From positions 248,001 to 312,000 of the forward strand of contig JAQGOL010000025.1 of NCBI GenBank assembly GCA_028293625.1: a stretch of 64,000 nt of DNA, given 5' to 3'. The notes beneath the pieces are model-generated. The model had not been told where the DNA came from. It saw only the letters and a program-made list of their open reading frames with translations, and did not search any database. Below, in pieces: positions 47,303 through 57,210 of this stretch. The position numbers and the translations under genes are program-made. Numbering within the stretch: the stretch's first letter is position 1; each line of letters begins with the position of its first letter. Source of the stretch: Chthoniobacteraceae bacterium. GTDB taxonomy: Bacteria > Verrucomicrobiota > Verrucomicrobiia > Chthoniobacterales > Chthoniobacteraceae.

Positions 47303-48244
47303 CTAATTACCCGTCAGGACGGCGCGGAAAGTGCCGGCGACATAACTTTTTTCCGGATCGGGCAGACAGACATAGATTTCGCCGTCCACCTTGCCGTTCT
47401 CCGCGGCTCCGAACTTCAGTTGCATTGTATAGTTATCCGTAAAAATCATCGACTTCGGAAGTTCGCTTCCTTTCTCACGCCATTTCAAGTGGACATGCGC
47501 CGCGCTTGAGCCCGCTTTACGTTTTACTTCAAATAAGCGGTTGGCGGGTGACTCTCCTTTTTTCAGAAACAGAAAAATCACCCATTCCTGTTCGGCGACA
47601 AATTCGCGGCCTTGCCGGAGTGAAAGTATCCCGTTCTCCAGGTTTGCGGTTTCGACAGTAAAAGGGCGGCCATGCACCCGGCCGGCCGCGGGTTCTTTTG
47701 GGATGGCCGCGCCGACTGCTTCGTCGCGCCATAAACCGTCTCCGGCCTTCCTCTGACTTAGCGCAAGTAGAACGGGTTGCAGCTCAAGATTGTATTGGGC
47801 TATTTCGCGCGTGATTGCTTCCAATGCAGGGCCGTCCCCAGGTTTTAAAGCTGCTTTGCGAGCGATCAACTCCTGCTCGCGCAGGCGCAACCGGGCGAGT
47901 TTTTCGTCCAGGGAGAGTTCAGGCGCGCTGGAAACGCCCGGCTTTGCATGGCGCAGCGATTCGGTTTGGCGGGTGATCTGCGCGACAATCTTTTCTTTAA
48001 AGACCTCTCGCGGCAAGAGGAAGAAACCGGCCAGCGCCAGGATTGTTCCCGCAACTCCAAGGAAGAACGCCCGTCTCGATTCGGCCCATGCGAGCACGAT
48101 AAAAACCAACGCCGCGCCCGGTATGAAAAGAGTGCCCAATCCCCAAAGGAGATGCCGCTGGAAGGCCAGGATCACGAGCCAGAGCTGCGAGCCCAAAATG
48201 AGAATCAGGGCGAGAATGAAAAGAACTACCGCTAATGGGATCAT
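47303..48244 (-). CDS. Hypothetical membrane protein with coiled coil
   Basis: A 313-residue protein from the ATG at 48244, which begins directly with hydrophobic sequence; a longer frame from 48283 adds 13 residues. Three hydrophobic helices lie within the first 80 residues. A charged helical segment (about 90-165, 'ELSLDEKLARLRLREQELIARKAAL') is probably coiled coil. The last 120 residues look beta-rich ('MIFTDNYTMQLKFGAAENGKVDGEIYVCLPDPEKSYVAGTF'). I recognise no family. It is convergent with ureD and downstream of the FG-GAP protein gene. Confidence 0.65.
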   Translation of the reverse strand: MIPLAVVLFILALILILGSQLWLVILAFQRHLLWGLGTLFIPGAALVFIVLAWAESRRAFFLGVAGTILALAGFFLLPREVFKEKIVAQITRQTESLRHAKPGVSSAPELSLDEKLARLRLREQELIARKAALKPGDGPALEAITREIAQYNLELQPVLLALSQRKAGDGLWRDEAVGAAIPKEPAAGRVHGRPFTVETANLENGILSLRQGREFVAEQEWVIFLFLKKGESPANRLFEVKRKAGSSAAHVHLKWREKGSELPKSMIFTDNYTMQLKFGAAENGKVDGEIYVCLPDPEKSYVAGTFRAVLTGN

Positions 48245-48332
48245 CGGAGCAGGAACATGCCTTTTGATGCAAGCAAGTGGCACGCCCGCGGACGCGCTCT
48301 TTCCCGTGCAAATTTAAGCGGCAGAATAAACC

Positions 48333-51098
48333 TCAGGCTACTTCATGCAGCGTGAGGCCACCGCCAATGAGTTGCAGAGGCAGGTCGTTTCCCGCCCCTT
48401 TTTTCAGGAGAACCGTCACCCCTTTGATTTTCACCGCGCCGATTTCCTGCGCCACAAACCCAAAGCTCTCCTGAAAACTCACATTCCCTGTCAGCCCGCC
48501 GTTGATGATGATCTTGGCAATCCTGGCAATTTGTGCCGGGTTTTGGGCAGCTTCGGCAATCAACGCATCGTCATTGGCTCCGTAGCCTTTGAAGCCGGGC
48601 GCCACGCCGGCTGCCAGGCTGGCGTGCGTCCAGGTTTGTTTGACTAAAAGCGAGCCGATGCTGGCGTCCGAGTTTGAAGCAACCCCGTTGATCTGAATCC
48701 CCGCAACAATCAGCGCGCTCTCTACTTTTCCACTGACACTGATTGCACCGATTGCCACATCCGTTTTTCCAGCTGATGAATTGGAGCCTGCCGCGGAAAT
48801 AATAACCGGCGCCGTTACATAGCCGTGGATGTCGCCTTGCACGTTTAACTTACCGATCGAGGCTCCGGTTCGAATCGCGGCGCTCCCGACTCCGAAGCCG
48901 GATGTGATTCCGCCAGCAATGTTGATGCTCCCGATCGCACCTTCGGCCACCAGCGCCCCGCTTCCCGCGGCGGCTCCCCCATGCATCCCGCCCTTGATCA
49001 CAACAGCGCCGATCTTCCCGGAACCGGTCGTATCTGCTGAGACTCTCAGCGCCGCCGTGGAAAAGCTGCCGGAAACAGTCAGTTTACCCAGGTCTCCATA
49101 AATGACGCTCGAGACCGGCGTGGACGAAAGCGGATCGAGCTGCTTGCCAAATGAGCCGATTGTGAGCGCTTTTATTCCGGCTTTTGCCGAAGCGGCCGAG
49201 AGATCCTGACCGGCTTCAATTTGCCCCAGATCACCGCCAATCGTCACCGTTCCCAAATTGGTCCCACGTGCGGCGATGGTACCGATATCGACCTGGCCAT
49301 TCCCGCCAAAAGCTGATTTGGACGCGCTGATTTTTACGTTGCTTCCTTCAAACTGCGATACCCCGCCAATGAGCGGATTTTCAAGATTCAGCATCACGAG
49401 TTTCTTGCCGGCGCCCGCTTCCTGGAAAGTGAAATTGGCCGCGGTCAGGGTTCCCTTGGTGACCGTGACTGTGACCAGATCGCCATCGATATCGGTAAAT
49501 GTCACCTTGTGCGGGGTGAAAATTGGGTCGGGGCCAGCCGGACCGCCCGGATTGGGTGTTCCATAAATGACGTTTGCGATGCCGGGACCAAAACCAAACG
49601 TCGTATTCCCGTTTGGTGAATAACCAGGCGAACCGACGATCAAATCAGCGCGATGATCGCCATTGAGATCCCCCAGGGAAACCGAGGCGCCGGTGCGGCT
49701 TCCTCCCGGCAATCCTCCCACGATCACACCGCTCCCGGCCGGCAACGCCGCGGCGTCGTATTTGGCGGCAAACGCGCCGTTGTGCCCGTAAAGAATCACC
49801 ACCTGGCCCCCGCCCGCGTTGTCAGGGGCGCCCATGGCCAGATCATCAAAGCCGTCGCCGTTAAAGTCGCCGGTGGCAAGGCTTCGGCCGAGCCGGGCAA
49901 ACTTGCCGCCCGTAACGACAAACCCGCTGACTCCATCCGGTGTGCCCGGATCAAAATCGGCGGTCCACCCACTTTTTTTGCCAAAGACCACCGTCACGGT
50001 CCCGTCGTCGGTATGACTTTGTGGAAAAGGATCACCGACCTGCTGGGTGGGCGCGCCGAGGACAATATCATCAATGCCGTCGCCATTTAAATCCCCGTGA
50101 AGGTCCACGGTTGTTCCGCGGCCACTGAGAGAAACCGTTCCGGGAATACGGAACCCGGTGATCCCGTCAAGATCCGCGGCATTCAGACCGGCAGGCCATG
50201 CGCCGATTTTACCAAATAGCACATAAGCGGAACCTTTGTTGGTAAAATTGGAACCCGCCCCTGCTCCACCAACGAGGAGATCTTTCAGCCCGTCTCCGTT
50301 CACGTCACCGAGACTGAGGGAGCCTCCGGAATTGGCGCCCGCCATTGCGCCGGTGATTACAGAAACGCTCGCGCTATTGCCGGCTCCGGCGTCAATCACA
50401 GAAGAAAACATCCCGCTACCCTTGATCACATAAGTCAGCCCATAGTTATTATTAGGACCGCCAAAAACCGGTACATCGGCAAATGGCGCGCCGATGATCA
50501 ATTCATCAATCCCATCGCCATCAAGATCGCCCGCAGCGAGACCGGTACCGAACTGCGCTCCCGAACTGAGCCGGGGATCACGGATAACAGAGCCGGCGGT
50601 GCCGGTCACATTGGCCGGGGTGAAGTGTGCCGGGAAAAAATTATTTGCGAGGGTGTTCTTTCCAAAAATGACATGCACTTCGCCCACATGAGCCGCAAAC
50701 GGCGCCCCGATGGCGAGGTCATCAATTCCATCGTGATTAAAATCCCCGGTTGCAAAAGTATAAGGAATTGAGGTCTCACCGCCGTCATCGGTATACGTAA
50801 ATCCATTGGTCCCGTTCAGGGTGGTAAGATCAATGCCGGCCGGCACTCCGGTTGCCGTGCCGAACACCACATAGATTGTCCCGCTGTTGCCGGAGGAAAT
50901 CGTATCGCTGATCGCAAAGTCGCCGTGCCCGTCGCCGTTCAGGTCGCCGATCGCACCGACCGTCGCGGCCCCGGTGTAACTACCATTGGGTAACGGAAAA
51001 CCGGCGCCTTTGTCCGCGGCAATTGGCATAAGCGACAGCACAGGAACGCCGGCAGGCGCAATCCGGTTTTCAAGCAGTTCAATCGAAGAAAAAGCCAT
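48333..51098 (-). CDS. Surface protein with seven FG-GAP repeats and a beta solenoid
   Basis: A 921-residue protein. Instead of a standard signal peptide it starts 'MAFSSIELLENRIAPAG', a motif like the short 'LE-x-R' openings seen on large surface proteins in Verrucomicrobiota and Planctomycetota. Seven FG-GAP repeats follow (e.g. 'GDLNGDGHGDFAI', 'GDFNHDGIDDLAIGAPF', 'GDLDGDGIDELIIGAPF'), enough for one seven-bladed integrin-type propeller with calcium loops DxNxDGxxD. From about residue 510 the sequence becomes a run of 'IGSINIAGGI'-like strands, a likely beta solenoid. No catalytic motif is visible. The protein is presumably secreted or surface-bound and adhesive. Confidence 0.82.
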   Translation of the reverse strand: MAFSSIELLENRIAPAGVPVLSLMPIAADKGAGFPLPNGSYTGAATVGAIGDLNGDGHGDFAISDTISSGNSGTIYVVFGTATGVPAGIDLTTLNGTNGFTYTDDGGETSIPYTFATGDFNHDGIDDLAIGAPFAAHVGEVHVIFGKNTLANNFFPAHFTPANVTGTAGSVIRDPRLSSGAQFGTGLAAGDLDGDGIDELIIGAPFADVPVFGGPNNNYGLTYVIKGSGMFSSVIDAGAGNSASVSVITGAMAGANSGGSLSLGDVNGDGLKDLLVGGAGAGSNFTNKGSAYVLFGKIGAWPAGLNAADLDGITGFRIPGTVSLSGRGTTVDLHGDLNGDGIDDIVLGAPTQQVGDPFPQSHTDDGTVTVVFGKKSGWTADFDPGTPDGVSGFVVTGGKFARLGRSLATGDFNGDGFDDLAMGAPDNAGGGQVVILYGHNGAFAAKYDAAALPAGSGVIVGGLPGGSRTGASVSLGDLNGDHRADLIVGSPGYSPNGNTTFGFGPGIANVIYGTPNPGGPAGPDPIFTPHKVTFTDIDGDLVTVTVTKGTLTAANFTFQEAGAGKKLVMLNLENPLIGGVSQFEGSNVKISASKSAFGGNGQVDIGTIAARGTNLGTVTIGGDLGQIEAGQDLSAASAKAGIKALTIGSFGKQLDPLSSTPVSSVIYGDLGKLTVSGSFSTAALRVSADTTGSGKIGAVVIKGGMHGGAAAGSGALVAEGAIGSINIAGGITSGFGVGSAAIRTGASIGKLNVQGDIHGYVTAPVIISAAGSNSSAGKTDVAIGAISVSGKVESALIVAGIQINGVASNSDASIGSLLVKQTWTHASLAAGVAPGFKGYGANDDALIAEAAQNPAQIARIAKIIINGGLTGNVSFQESFGFVAQEIGAVKIKGVTVLLKKGAGNDLPLQLIGGGLTLHEVA

Positions 51099-51253
51099 GT
51101 TGGCGCAGACGCGTAATCACTTTTGGATCACCGGACAACGACTTTTCAGAAAAGAAGAAAATCAATCCGGATGGCGTTCAGGTGCCATCGATCTTGCTCG
51201 CGGGTCCGCGGCAAAGCTTGTCGGCCGCCGGGCAGCACGTTTTAAGTGCTCCC

Positions 51254-51850
51254 ATGTTGCGCTTCCCGCTCGATTTCCGGTTCCGACTTTTAACCCTCGC
51301 ACCTCAGATCACCGTCACCGATTCGGCGGGCAGTGAAGTCTGTTACATCAAGCAGAAAGCTTTCAAGCTGCGCGAATCAGTCACCGTTTTCCGCGACTCC
51401 ACCCAGGGCGCCATTCTTGGCAAAATCGAGGCCGACCGCATCATTGATTGGTCGGCCCGCTACACTTTCCAGGATGCCGAAGGCCAGCCTTTCGGCGCAG
51501 TCGGCCGGCGCGGCGCCCGTTCCCTTTGGCGCTCGCACTACGATATCTTCGATAGCGCCACTTCCAATCGGGCTTCCATGAGCATTCAGGAGGAAAGCGT
51601 CATGATGCGCATGCTCGACAATGTGCTGGGCGAGATCCCGATCCTTGGAATGTTCACCGGTTATTTTTTCAATCCGAGTTATGCGGTGGTGAGCGCGGAA
51701 GGCGTTCTGGTCGCCAAGCTGCGTAAACGGGCCAGCTTCCTCGACAAGCATTTCACGCTCGAAAAGCTGGCAGATCTCACCTCCGAGCAGGAACTCGAAA
51801 TCCTTCTAAGCTGCCTGATGATGACTCTGCTGGAACGACACAGGGGCTAA
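51254..51850 (+). CDS. LURP-one-related / scramblase-like domain protein
   Basis: A 198-residue protein (ATG at 51254; the longer frame from 51182 adds 24 residues). It looks like a twelve-stranded beta-barrel of the Tubby/LURP-one type: 'ITVTDSAGSEVCYIKQKAFKLRESVTVFRD', then 'ILGKIEADRIIDWSARYTFQDAEGQPFGAVGRRG', then 'YDIFDSA', with the ending 'FNPSYAVVSAEGVLVAKLRKR' and a final helix. These proteins may bind membranes or lipids; the bacterial role is unknown. Convergent with prfC. Confidence 0.65.
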   Translation: MLRFPLDFRFRLLTLAPQITVTDSAGSEVCYIKQKAFKLRESVTVFRDSTQGAILGKIEADRIIDWSARYTFQDAEGQPFGAVGRRGARSLWRSHYDIFDSATSNRASMSIQEESVMMRMLDNVLGEIPILGMFTGYFFNPSYAVVSAEGVLVAKLRKRASFLDKHFTLEKLADLTSEQELEILLSCLMMTLLERHRG

Positions 51851-51859
51851 CCCCCTTCC

Positions 51860-51938
51860 TCGTAATCGTAATCTTCGGTAACCGGGTTGGTAACGGAAGA
51901 GATTAAGATTATGATTAAGGGTAAGATTACGATTACGA
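51860..51938. repeat. Inverted repeat with GATTA iterations between convergent genes
   Basis: A perfect 16-bp inverted repeat: TCGTAATCGTAATCTT at 51860-51875 and AAGATTACGATTACGA at 51923-51938, 47 bases apart. The spacer holds further copies of the GATTA/TAATC element. It could be a bidirectional terminator for the LURP-one-like gene and prfC, or one copy of a dispersed intergenic repeat. Confidence 0.75.
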
Positions 51939-51943
51939 AAAGA

Positions 51944-53527
51944 TCAGAGCGCCTTCGGCTCCGGTAAGCTCAGCAGTGAGACGCCGGGATTGAGTTCGCC
52001 AAAATAACGTTGCGTCCAGTCATTGGGGAAAAGCACCCCGTTCTGGCCGCCGCTGTCGAGGGCCAGCCGGCAACCGGTCGGAAGCTTGAGCGCTTTTTCA
52101 TCCACCGTCTGCGACAGCCATCGGAATGCTTCCCAGGTCGCCGATTCCAAACGCGATTCCGCGCCGTATTCAGCCTCCAATCGGTATTGCACCACTTCAA
52201 ACTGCAAGGGACCAACCGCCGCCAGCAACGGCACTTTTTGCACCGTGTCGCGCAATTCAAACACCTGCATTACGCCTTCCTGAAGCAGCTGTTCAAGGCC
52301 CTGGCGAAACTGTTTAAACTTCGAGGGGTTCGGGTTTTGAAGGAACGCAAAACATTCCGGGGCAAACCGCGGAATCTCATCATACGAAATCGACGCGTCT
52401 TCCGTGAGCGTGTCGCCGATGCCAAACTCCGAATGGCCAACCAGGCCGATCACGTCGCCGGCATACGCTTCATCGACTGTTTCGCGTTCCTGGGCGAAAA
52501 GTTTATGCGCGCTGGAGAGACGCACGCGCTTGCCAGTACGCCCATGGATGACACTCATATCGCGGGTGAATTTGCCCGAACAGATTCGCAAAAACGCGAT
52601 TCTGTCTCGATGCCGCGGATCCATATTCGCCTGGATTTTAAAAACGAATCCTGAAAAGGCCGGCAAATCGGGTTCAATGGTCACATCGCCCGAAAGATGC
52701 GCCTGCGGCGGAGCGCTCCGCTCAAGAAAAGAATCGAGCATCAGCTGGACGCCAAAATTGTTCATGGCGCTGCCGAAAAAAACCGGCGTCAGTTCGCCTC
52801 GAAGCACGGCCTCGTTGGAATCCTGCACACCGGCCATGTCGAGCATTTCGAGTTCCTCAACGGCCTTGTCAAAATCCGATGCGTCGAGACGCTCCCGCAC
52901 AAACGGCTGATCGATACTGCCCGTCTCCACCGGAGCCCGATAAGCGCCCTGGGGCGTTTTCTCAAAGAGATGCACCTGCCCTTTCTGCCGGTCAAATACC
53001 CCGCGAAAACTGTATCCGCTGCCGAGCGGCCAGTTGACCGGGTAAGCGCCAATACCGAGGACGCTCTCAAGCTCATCAAGCAAAGCAAGTGGCTCCCGCG
53101 TAGGACGATCACATTTATTGATGAAAGTGAAAATCGGGACCCCCCGCCGTTTGCAAACCTCGAAAAGCTTGCGCGTTTGAGCCTCGATTCCCTTGCCGGC
53201 GTCAATGACCATCACGACGGCGTCCACGGCGGTGAGCACGCGGTAAGTGTCTTCGGAAAAATCTTTGTGTCCCGGCGTGTCGAGCAGGTTGATGCGGTAA
53301 CCGTTGTAATCAAACTGAAGCACCGTGGAGCTGACGGAGATGCCGCGTTTGCGTTCAAGCTCCATCCAGTCCGAAGTGGCGGCGCGCGCGCTTTTGCGGG
53401 CGGTCACCGAGCCGGCAAGCTGAAGTGCGCCGCCGTAAAGGAGCAGCTTTTCAGTAAGGGTGGTTTTACCCGCGTCAGGGTGTGAAATGATGGCGAAAGT
53501 TCGCCGGCGTTTGATCTCGTCGCGCAT
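51944..53527 (-). CDS. prfC: Peptide chain release factor 3
   Basis: A 527-residue translational GTPase recycling RF1/RF2 from the ribosome. The G1 loop 'SHPDAGKTTLTEKLLLYGGA', the switch region 'SDWMELERKRGISVSSTVLQF', 'DTPGHKDFSEDTYR' (G3), 'NKCDRPTREP' (G4) and the C-terminal 'FAPECFAFLQNPNPSKFKQF' are diagnostic. Length agrees with the family. It is cytoplasmic and stands alone on the minus strand. Confidence 0.97.
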   Translation of the reverse strand: MRDEIKRRRTFAIISHPDAGKTTLTEKLLLYGGALQLAGSVTARKSARAATSDWMELERKRGISVSSTVLQFDYNGYRINLLDTPGHKDFSEDTYRVLTAVDAVVMVIDAGKGIEAQTRKLFEVCKRRGVPIFTFINKCDRPTREPLALLDELESVLGIGAYPVNWPLGSGYSFRGVFDRQKGQVHLFEKTPQGAYRAPVETGSIDQPFVRERLDASDFDKAVEELEMLDMAGVQDSNEAVLRGELTPVFFGSAMNNFGVQLMLDSFLERSAPPQAHLSGDVTIEPDLPAFSGFVFKIQANMDPRHRDRIAFLRICSGKFTRDMSVIHGRTGKRVRLSSAHKLFAQERETVDEAYAGDVIGLVGHSEFGIGDTLTEDASISYDEIPRFAPECFAFLQNPNPSKFKQFRQGLEQLLQEGVMQVFELRDTVQKVPLLAAVGPLQFEVVQYRLEAEYGAESRLESATWEAFRWLSQTVDEKALKLPTGCRLALDSGGQNGVLFPNDWTQRYFGELNPGVSLLSLPEPKAL

Positions 53528-53641
53528 GAAAGGGCGGCGACTCTCCTAGAAAGAGAGCCGGTGCGCAAGAGCTTGAACATTAAGACGGTTTGAGGCACCA
53601 CACTTGCTCCCTCAACCCGCTGCATTTCCCCACCCCCACTT

Positions 53642-55060
53642 ATGCCCTGCCTCCGTATCAAGCTTCCCGATAACAAAGGTGAGTTCACACAGGTTCTGGC
53701 TGGCCAGCGCATCACGATTGGCCGCCGTCCCGACAACACGATTCAAGTCATCCACCTGAGCGTTTCGGGTCATCACGCGGAGCTCATTGCTTCCGCGGGT
53801 CATTACCGGCTCCATGACCTTGGCTCAACGAATCTGACCTGTGTCGATGAACAGCCCGTCACCGATTTCCATCTCCACAAAGACTGCAAAATCTCCTTCG
53901 GCTCCGTGGAATGCGAGTTCATCCTGGAATCCCATCAGGTCGATCCCCATAGCCTTACGGAAATGGTGCCGACCCGCGCCGATCTGGAGTTTTTGCGCAG
54001 GGAAAACCTCGATCTTCAAAGCAAACTTGCCACCCAGCAAAAGCAGATCGACATCCTGAGCAGCGCCCGGCTTATCACCACGCAAACCACACAACTGGGC
54101 GTGGCACCGGAAGCCCACCGCCGCATCGTCGCTCAGCGCGATGAATTGCGCACGGAAAACCAGAGCCTCAAGCGCGACGTGGAAAACCTCAAGGCCGATT
54201 TGGTTGCCATTAGCCGCGATCGCGATGCGATGCGGCAGGCGTGGGAGACAGTCAAAAATGAAATCGGCGCATCGCGCGCGGAAATCGCCGTGCTAACCGG
54301 AATTAACGAACCACCAGCAGCGGCAGCGCCCCCCGCCGCGGCCCCGGTGGCCGAGCCGCCCTCCAAGCTTTTTGCCGAAGCGCCCGCCGCATTGGACGCC
54401 CTTAAAAGTGCGCTGAATCAGCTCACCGACGAACCGGGCAACACGGCGGCACGGGAAGCCTCGCTCCGCGCGATCGCCGCGCTCAACCGCAGCACGATGC
54501 CGACCCAGGGGCATCCGGTGCAGCGCCTTTCCGCCGCCATCTTTACGCTCCTGCGCGAGATCGCCCCCACCGACGGGCCTTTGGAACCCAGCGCCATTCG
54601 GAGTCTGGTGCAGGCGGCAGACCTCATTGGCACGCTCCTGGAACCGGCTCATCTCAACAAGTTCAAACAGCTGGGCGACCCGCAGGTGCTTGCCATCGAG
54701 CGGGATGCCGATCTGCTCGCCACCATGGGCGCCGCGCTTGAGTTTTGCGACATCGGCACCACCGGCATTTCAAAACCCGAGGAAGCGCTCGGCCTGCTCA
54801 ATAGCAAACGCTTTAATCTTATCCTCCTTGATATTGGCGCCGGTGAATCGGAGGCGATTAATTTTCGCGAACACATCCATGCCTTGCCCGGCGGAGCAAA
54901 TACGCCGCTTGTTTTTCTCTCAAACGGCGGCGGCGCCAATCCCATCACGCCCGCCAATCTGCGCGGCGGTCACGACGTGCTCGAGAAGCCGCTCAATATT
55001 GTTGAGTTCACTTTGAAAGCGCACACGTGGATTTACCGGGATCAGCTCGGGCTGATGTAG
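53642..55060 (+). CDS. FHA domain protein with coiled coil and receiver-like C-terminus
   Basis: A 472-residue protein. The FHA domain (about 20-95) shows 'ITIGRRPDNTIQVIHLSVSGHHAEL', with GR, S, H and 'LGSTN', so it should bind phosphothreonine. A long coiled coil (about 115-220) follows, then an Ala/Pro-rich linker and a helical region. The last 120 residues look like a response-regulator receiver: 'VLAIERDADLLATMGAALEF', 'FNLILLDIGAGESEAINF', 'PLVFLSN', 'DVLEKPLN'. The phosphoacceptor aspartate (in 'LLDIG') and lysine (in 'EKP') are present, but the acidic pair is weak ('ERD'). It could link Ser/Thr kinase signalling to a two-component relay. No partner is nearby. Confidence 0.75.
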   Translation: MPCLRIKLPDNKGEFTQVLAGQRITIGRRPDNTIQVIHLSVSGHHAELIASAGHYRLHDLGSTNLTCVDEQPVTDFHLHKDCKISFGSVECEFILESHQVDPHSLTEMVPTRADLEFLRRENLDLQSKLATQQKQIDILSSARLITTQTTQLGVAPEAHRRIVAQRDELRTENQSLKRDVENLKADLVAISRDRDAMRQAWETVKNEIGASRAEIAVLTGINEPPAAAAPPAAAPVAEPPSKLFAEAPAALDALKSALNQLTDEPGNTAAREASLRAIAALNRSTMPTQGHPVQRLSAAIFTLLREIAPTDGPLEPSAIRSLVQAADLIGTLLEPAHLNKFKQLGDPQVLAIERDADLLATMGAALEFCDIGTTGISKPEEALGLLNSKRFNLILLDIGAGESEAINFREHIHALPGGANTPLVFLSNGGGANPITPANLRGGHDVLEKPLNIVEFTLKAHTWIYRDQLGLM

Positions 55061-55066
55061 GCCCTC

Positions 55067-56458
55067 TTACTTCGCTCCGAGCCCCAAAACCACCACGGGG
55101 ATCGTCCGTAAAAGGATTTTAAAATCGAGCCAAAGCGACCATTGATCGATATATTTTAAATCGAGCAGAACCCATTGATCAAAATTGGTGCAGCTGCTGC
55201 GGCCGTTTACCTGCCAAAGACAAGTCAGACCCGGCTTCATGCTTAAACGGCGGCGTTGCGCCGTGGTCTCGAATTTTTCCACTTCGTAGATTGGCAACGG
55301 ACGCGGCCCCACCAGGCTCATCTCTCCTTTGAGCACGTTAAAAAGCTGGGGAAGCTCATCGAGGCTCGTCTTACGCAGGAACTTTCCAAATCGCGTGATC
55401 CGCGGGTCGTTTTCAATTTTAAAGACCGGGCCCGACATCTGATTATGCACCGCGAGCTCAGCCTGCAGCATCGCGGCGTCGGTGCGCATCGAGCGCAACT
55501 TATACATGGTAAACGGCTTCCCGTTTTTCCCCCCCCGCAGTTGTTTGAAAAAAATCGGACCCGGCGAGGTGAGCTTTATCCCGATGGCCAGCATTCCAAG
55601 GAGCGGTCCCGTCAATAAGAGCCCCGCCAGTGCCCCGAGCCGGTCGATAAAACTTTTGACCGCCAGCGACCACGAGATATCCGGGGTGGTGCGAAAGACA
55701 AGCACCGGGCGCGAGCCGAAAACATCGAAGCTGGGCCGTGCGATTGAAGTGCGGATAAAGTCGGCCACCAGCCACGCCTCCACGCCTTCGATCTCACAGG
55801 CGGCGATCGCTTCCTGCAAACGGATGAGATGACTGTGGCCGCCCGCGAAAATCACGCGGCTTACCGAGTGCTCATGAAGCGCATTAATGAGATCGACCAC
55901 AGGCTGGGTTTCCACGTCAAATTCCGCCACCACTTCCAACTCCATGATTTGCTCCGGACTGAACGTGTGCCGGAACAGCCGGATATCGTCCGCCGTGCCG
56001 CCTAAAATGATCGGTTCGCGCAGAAACTCGCTTTTCACCCGTTTCCGGTACCGTTGCACGGTGATCTGTTCGCGCAGCAGCAAAAGGATCACAGCGAGGA
56101 TGGCAAAGATCGGCATCACGGCGCGGCTCGGCACATCGCGGCGCAGAAAATACGAGCATCCGGCAATGAGCAATCCGAGCCAGAAACCACCCCTGACGAT
56201 TTGGGAAAGCGATTTGCCGGGCTGCTTTTGAAACGGATGACTATAGAACCCCTGGAGCTCAAGCAGGATCGGGCCAAAGGGGACGATGATAAACAGCATC
56301 CATTGAAACTCGGTAAACGCTCCGATTGGCTTGTTGAAAATCGCCCAGTCAGTCCCGAGGAATCGCAAAGCGTGCGCGCTCCAAAACGCGATGGCCGCAA
56401 GTAAACCGTCGACTATTTGCAGGAATTGGAGGTTGAGTTCTTGTTTTCGTCCGATCAT
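55067..56458 (-). CDS. Undecaprenyl-phosphate sugar phosphotransferase (WcaJ/polyprenyl family)
   Basis: A 463-residue membrane enzyme that starts exopolysaccharide synthesis by placing a sugar-phosphate on undecaprenyl phosphate. Four N-terminal helices, a central CoA-binding-like Rossmann domain ('[15 protein letters not shown]...[13 protein letters not shown]') and the catalytic C-terminal domain are visible. Catalytic landmarks are '[30 protein letters not shown]', the '[29 protein letters not shown]' DE/PRP block, and '[14 protein letters not shown]'. The sugar is unknown. No other polysaccharide genes are adjacent. Confidence 0.92.
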   Translation of the reverse strand: MIGRKQELNLQFLQIVDGLLAAIAFWSAHALRFLGTDWAIFNKPIGAFTEFQWMLFIIVPFGPILLELQGFYSHPFQKQPGKSLSQIVRGGFWLGLLIAGCSYFLRRDVPSRAVMPIFAILAVILLLLREQITVQRYRKRVKSEFLREPIILGGTADDIRLFRHTFSPEQIMELEVVAEFDVETQPVVDLINALHEHSVSRVIFAGGHSHLIRLQEAIAACEIEGVEAWLVADFIRTSIARPSFDVFGSRPVLVFRTTPDISWSLAVKSFIDRLGALAGLLLTGPLLGMLAIGIKLTSPGPIFFKQLRGGKNGKPFTMYKLRSMRTDAAMLQAELAVHNQMSGPVFKIENDPRITRFGKFLRKTSLDELPQLFNVLKGEMSLVGPRPLPIYEVEKFETTAQRRRLSMKPGLTCLWQVNGRSSCTNFDQWVLLDLKYIDQWSLWLDFKILLRTIPVVVLGLGAK

Positions 56459-56496
56459 CGCTGTGGGTGCCGCGGGGGGAAGCCGCAGGAGACAAT

Positions 56497-57210
56497 ATGC
56501 TATCTAGAAATCTTTCGAGTGAATTTGATCAATTCAACCATGTGGTGGGCACCATCCATTCCGATGGCTCCCTCCAACGCGCATTGCGGCTGCGGCCCAA
56601 TGCCGTCGATTTCCTTGAAATCCGCGTTGATCATTTTGCCGCCGATCCGCGTCCTCTCCTGCGCGCAGTGCCGAAACTCAAATTCCCGCTGATTCTCACT
56701 GCACGGCATCCCGCGGAAGGCGGCGCCAACAGCTTGAACCTTGCAAGGCGGCGCGAGCTGATGATGGAATTTCTTCCTTTCGCCTCCGTTCTCGATGCCG
56801 AATTGCGCACCGTGGAAAAACTCGGCTCAATTCTCGCCATGGCTCGCGGACACGGAATTAAGATCCTGGTTTCCGCTCATTATTTTCATTCCACTCCGTC
56901 CGCCAGCCAGCTTGCCCTCCTCCCGGCACGCGCCAAAGCCGTCAACGCTGATATTTTAAAAGTTGCCGCCCTGACCTCGACGGCCACCGATCTCGCCGCG
57001 CTCTTCTCCCTCTTTACTCAAAAACCGAAACTCCCGCTCAGCGTGATGGGAATGGGTGCATTCGGAAAAATTTCCCGGCTCCTCTTTGCCCGGGCGGGCT
57101 CGGTTTTTAATTACGGTTACCTCGATAAACCCAACGCGAGCGGCCAATGGGAAGCCACTCTTTTAAAAGCACGAATCGCTGAAATCGAGGCCGGTTCGCC
57201 CCCTGAATGA
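56497..57210 (+). CDS. aroD: Type I 3-dehydroquinate dehydratase
   Basis: A 237-residue shikimate-pathway enzyme. ATG at 56497 gives a good length. E41 ('LEIRVD'), H128 in 'VSAHYF' and the Schiff-base lysine K155 in 'DILKVAA' are at family positions, and 'SVMGMGAFGKISR' is the conserved end. Many bacteria have the unrelated type II enzyme, so type I here is worth noting. It overlaps the membrane-protein gene at 57207 by 4 bp (ATGA). Confidence 0.9.
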   Translation: MLSRNLSSEFDQFNHVVGTIHSDGSLQRALRLRPNAVDFLEIRVDHFAADPRPLLRAVPKLKFPLILTARHPAEGGANSLNLARRRELMMEFLPFASVLDAELRTVEKLGSILAMARGHGIKILVSAHYFHSTPSASQLALLPARAKAVNADILKVAALTSTATDLAALFSLFTQKPKLPLSVMGMGAFGKISRLLFARAGSVFNYGYLDKPNASGQWEATLLKARIAEIEAGSPPE

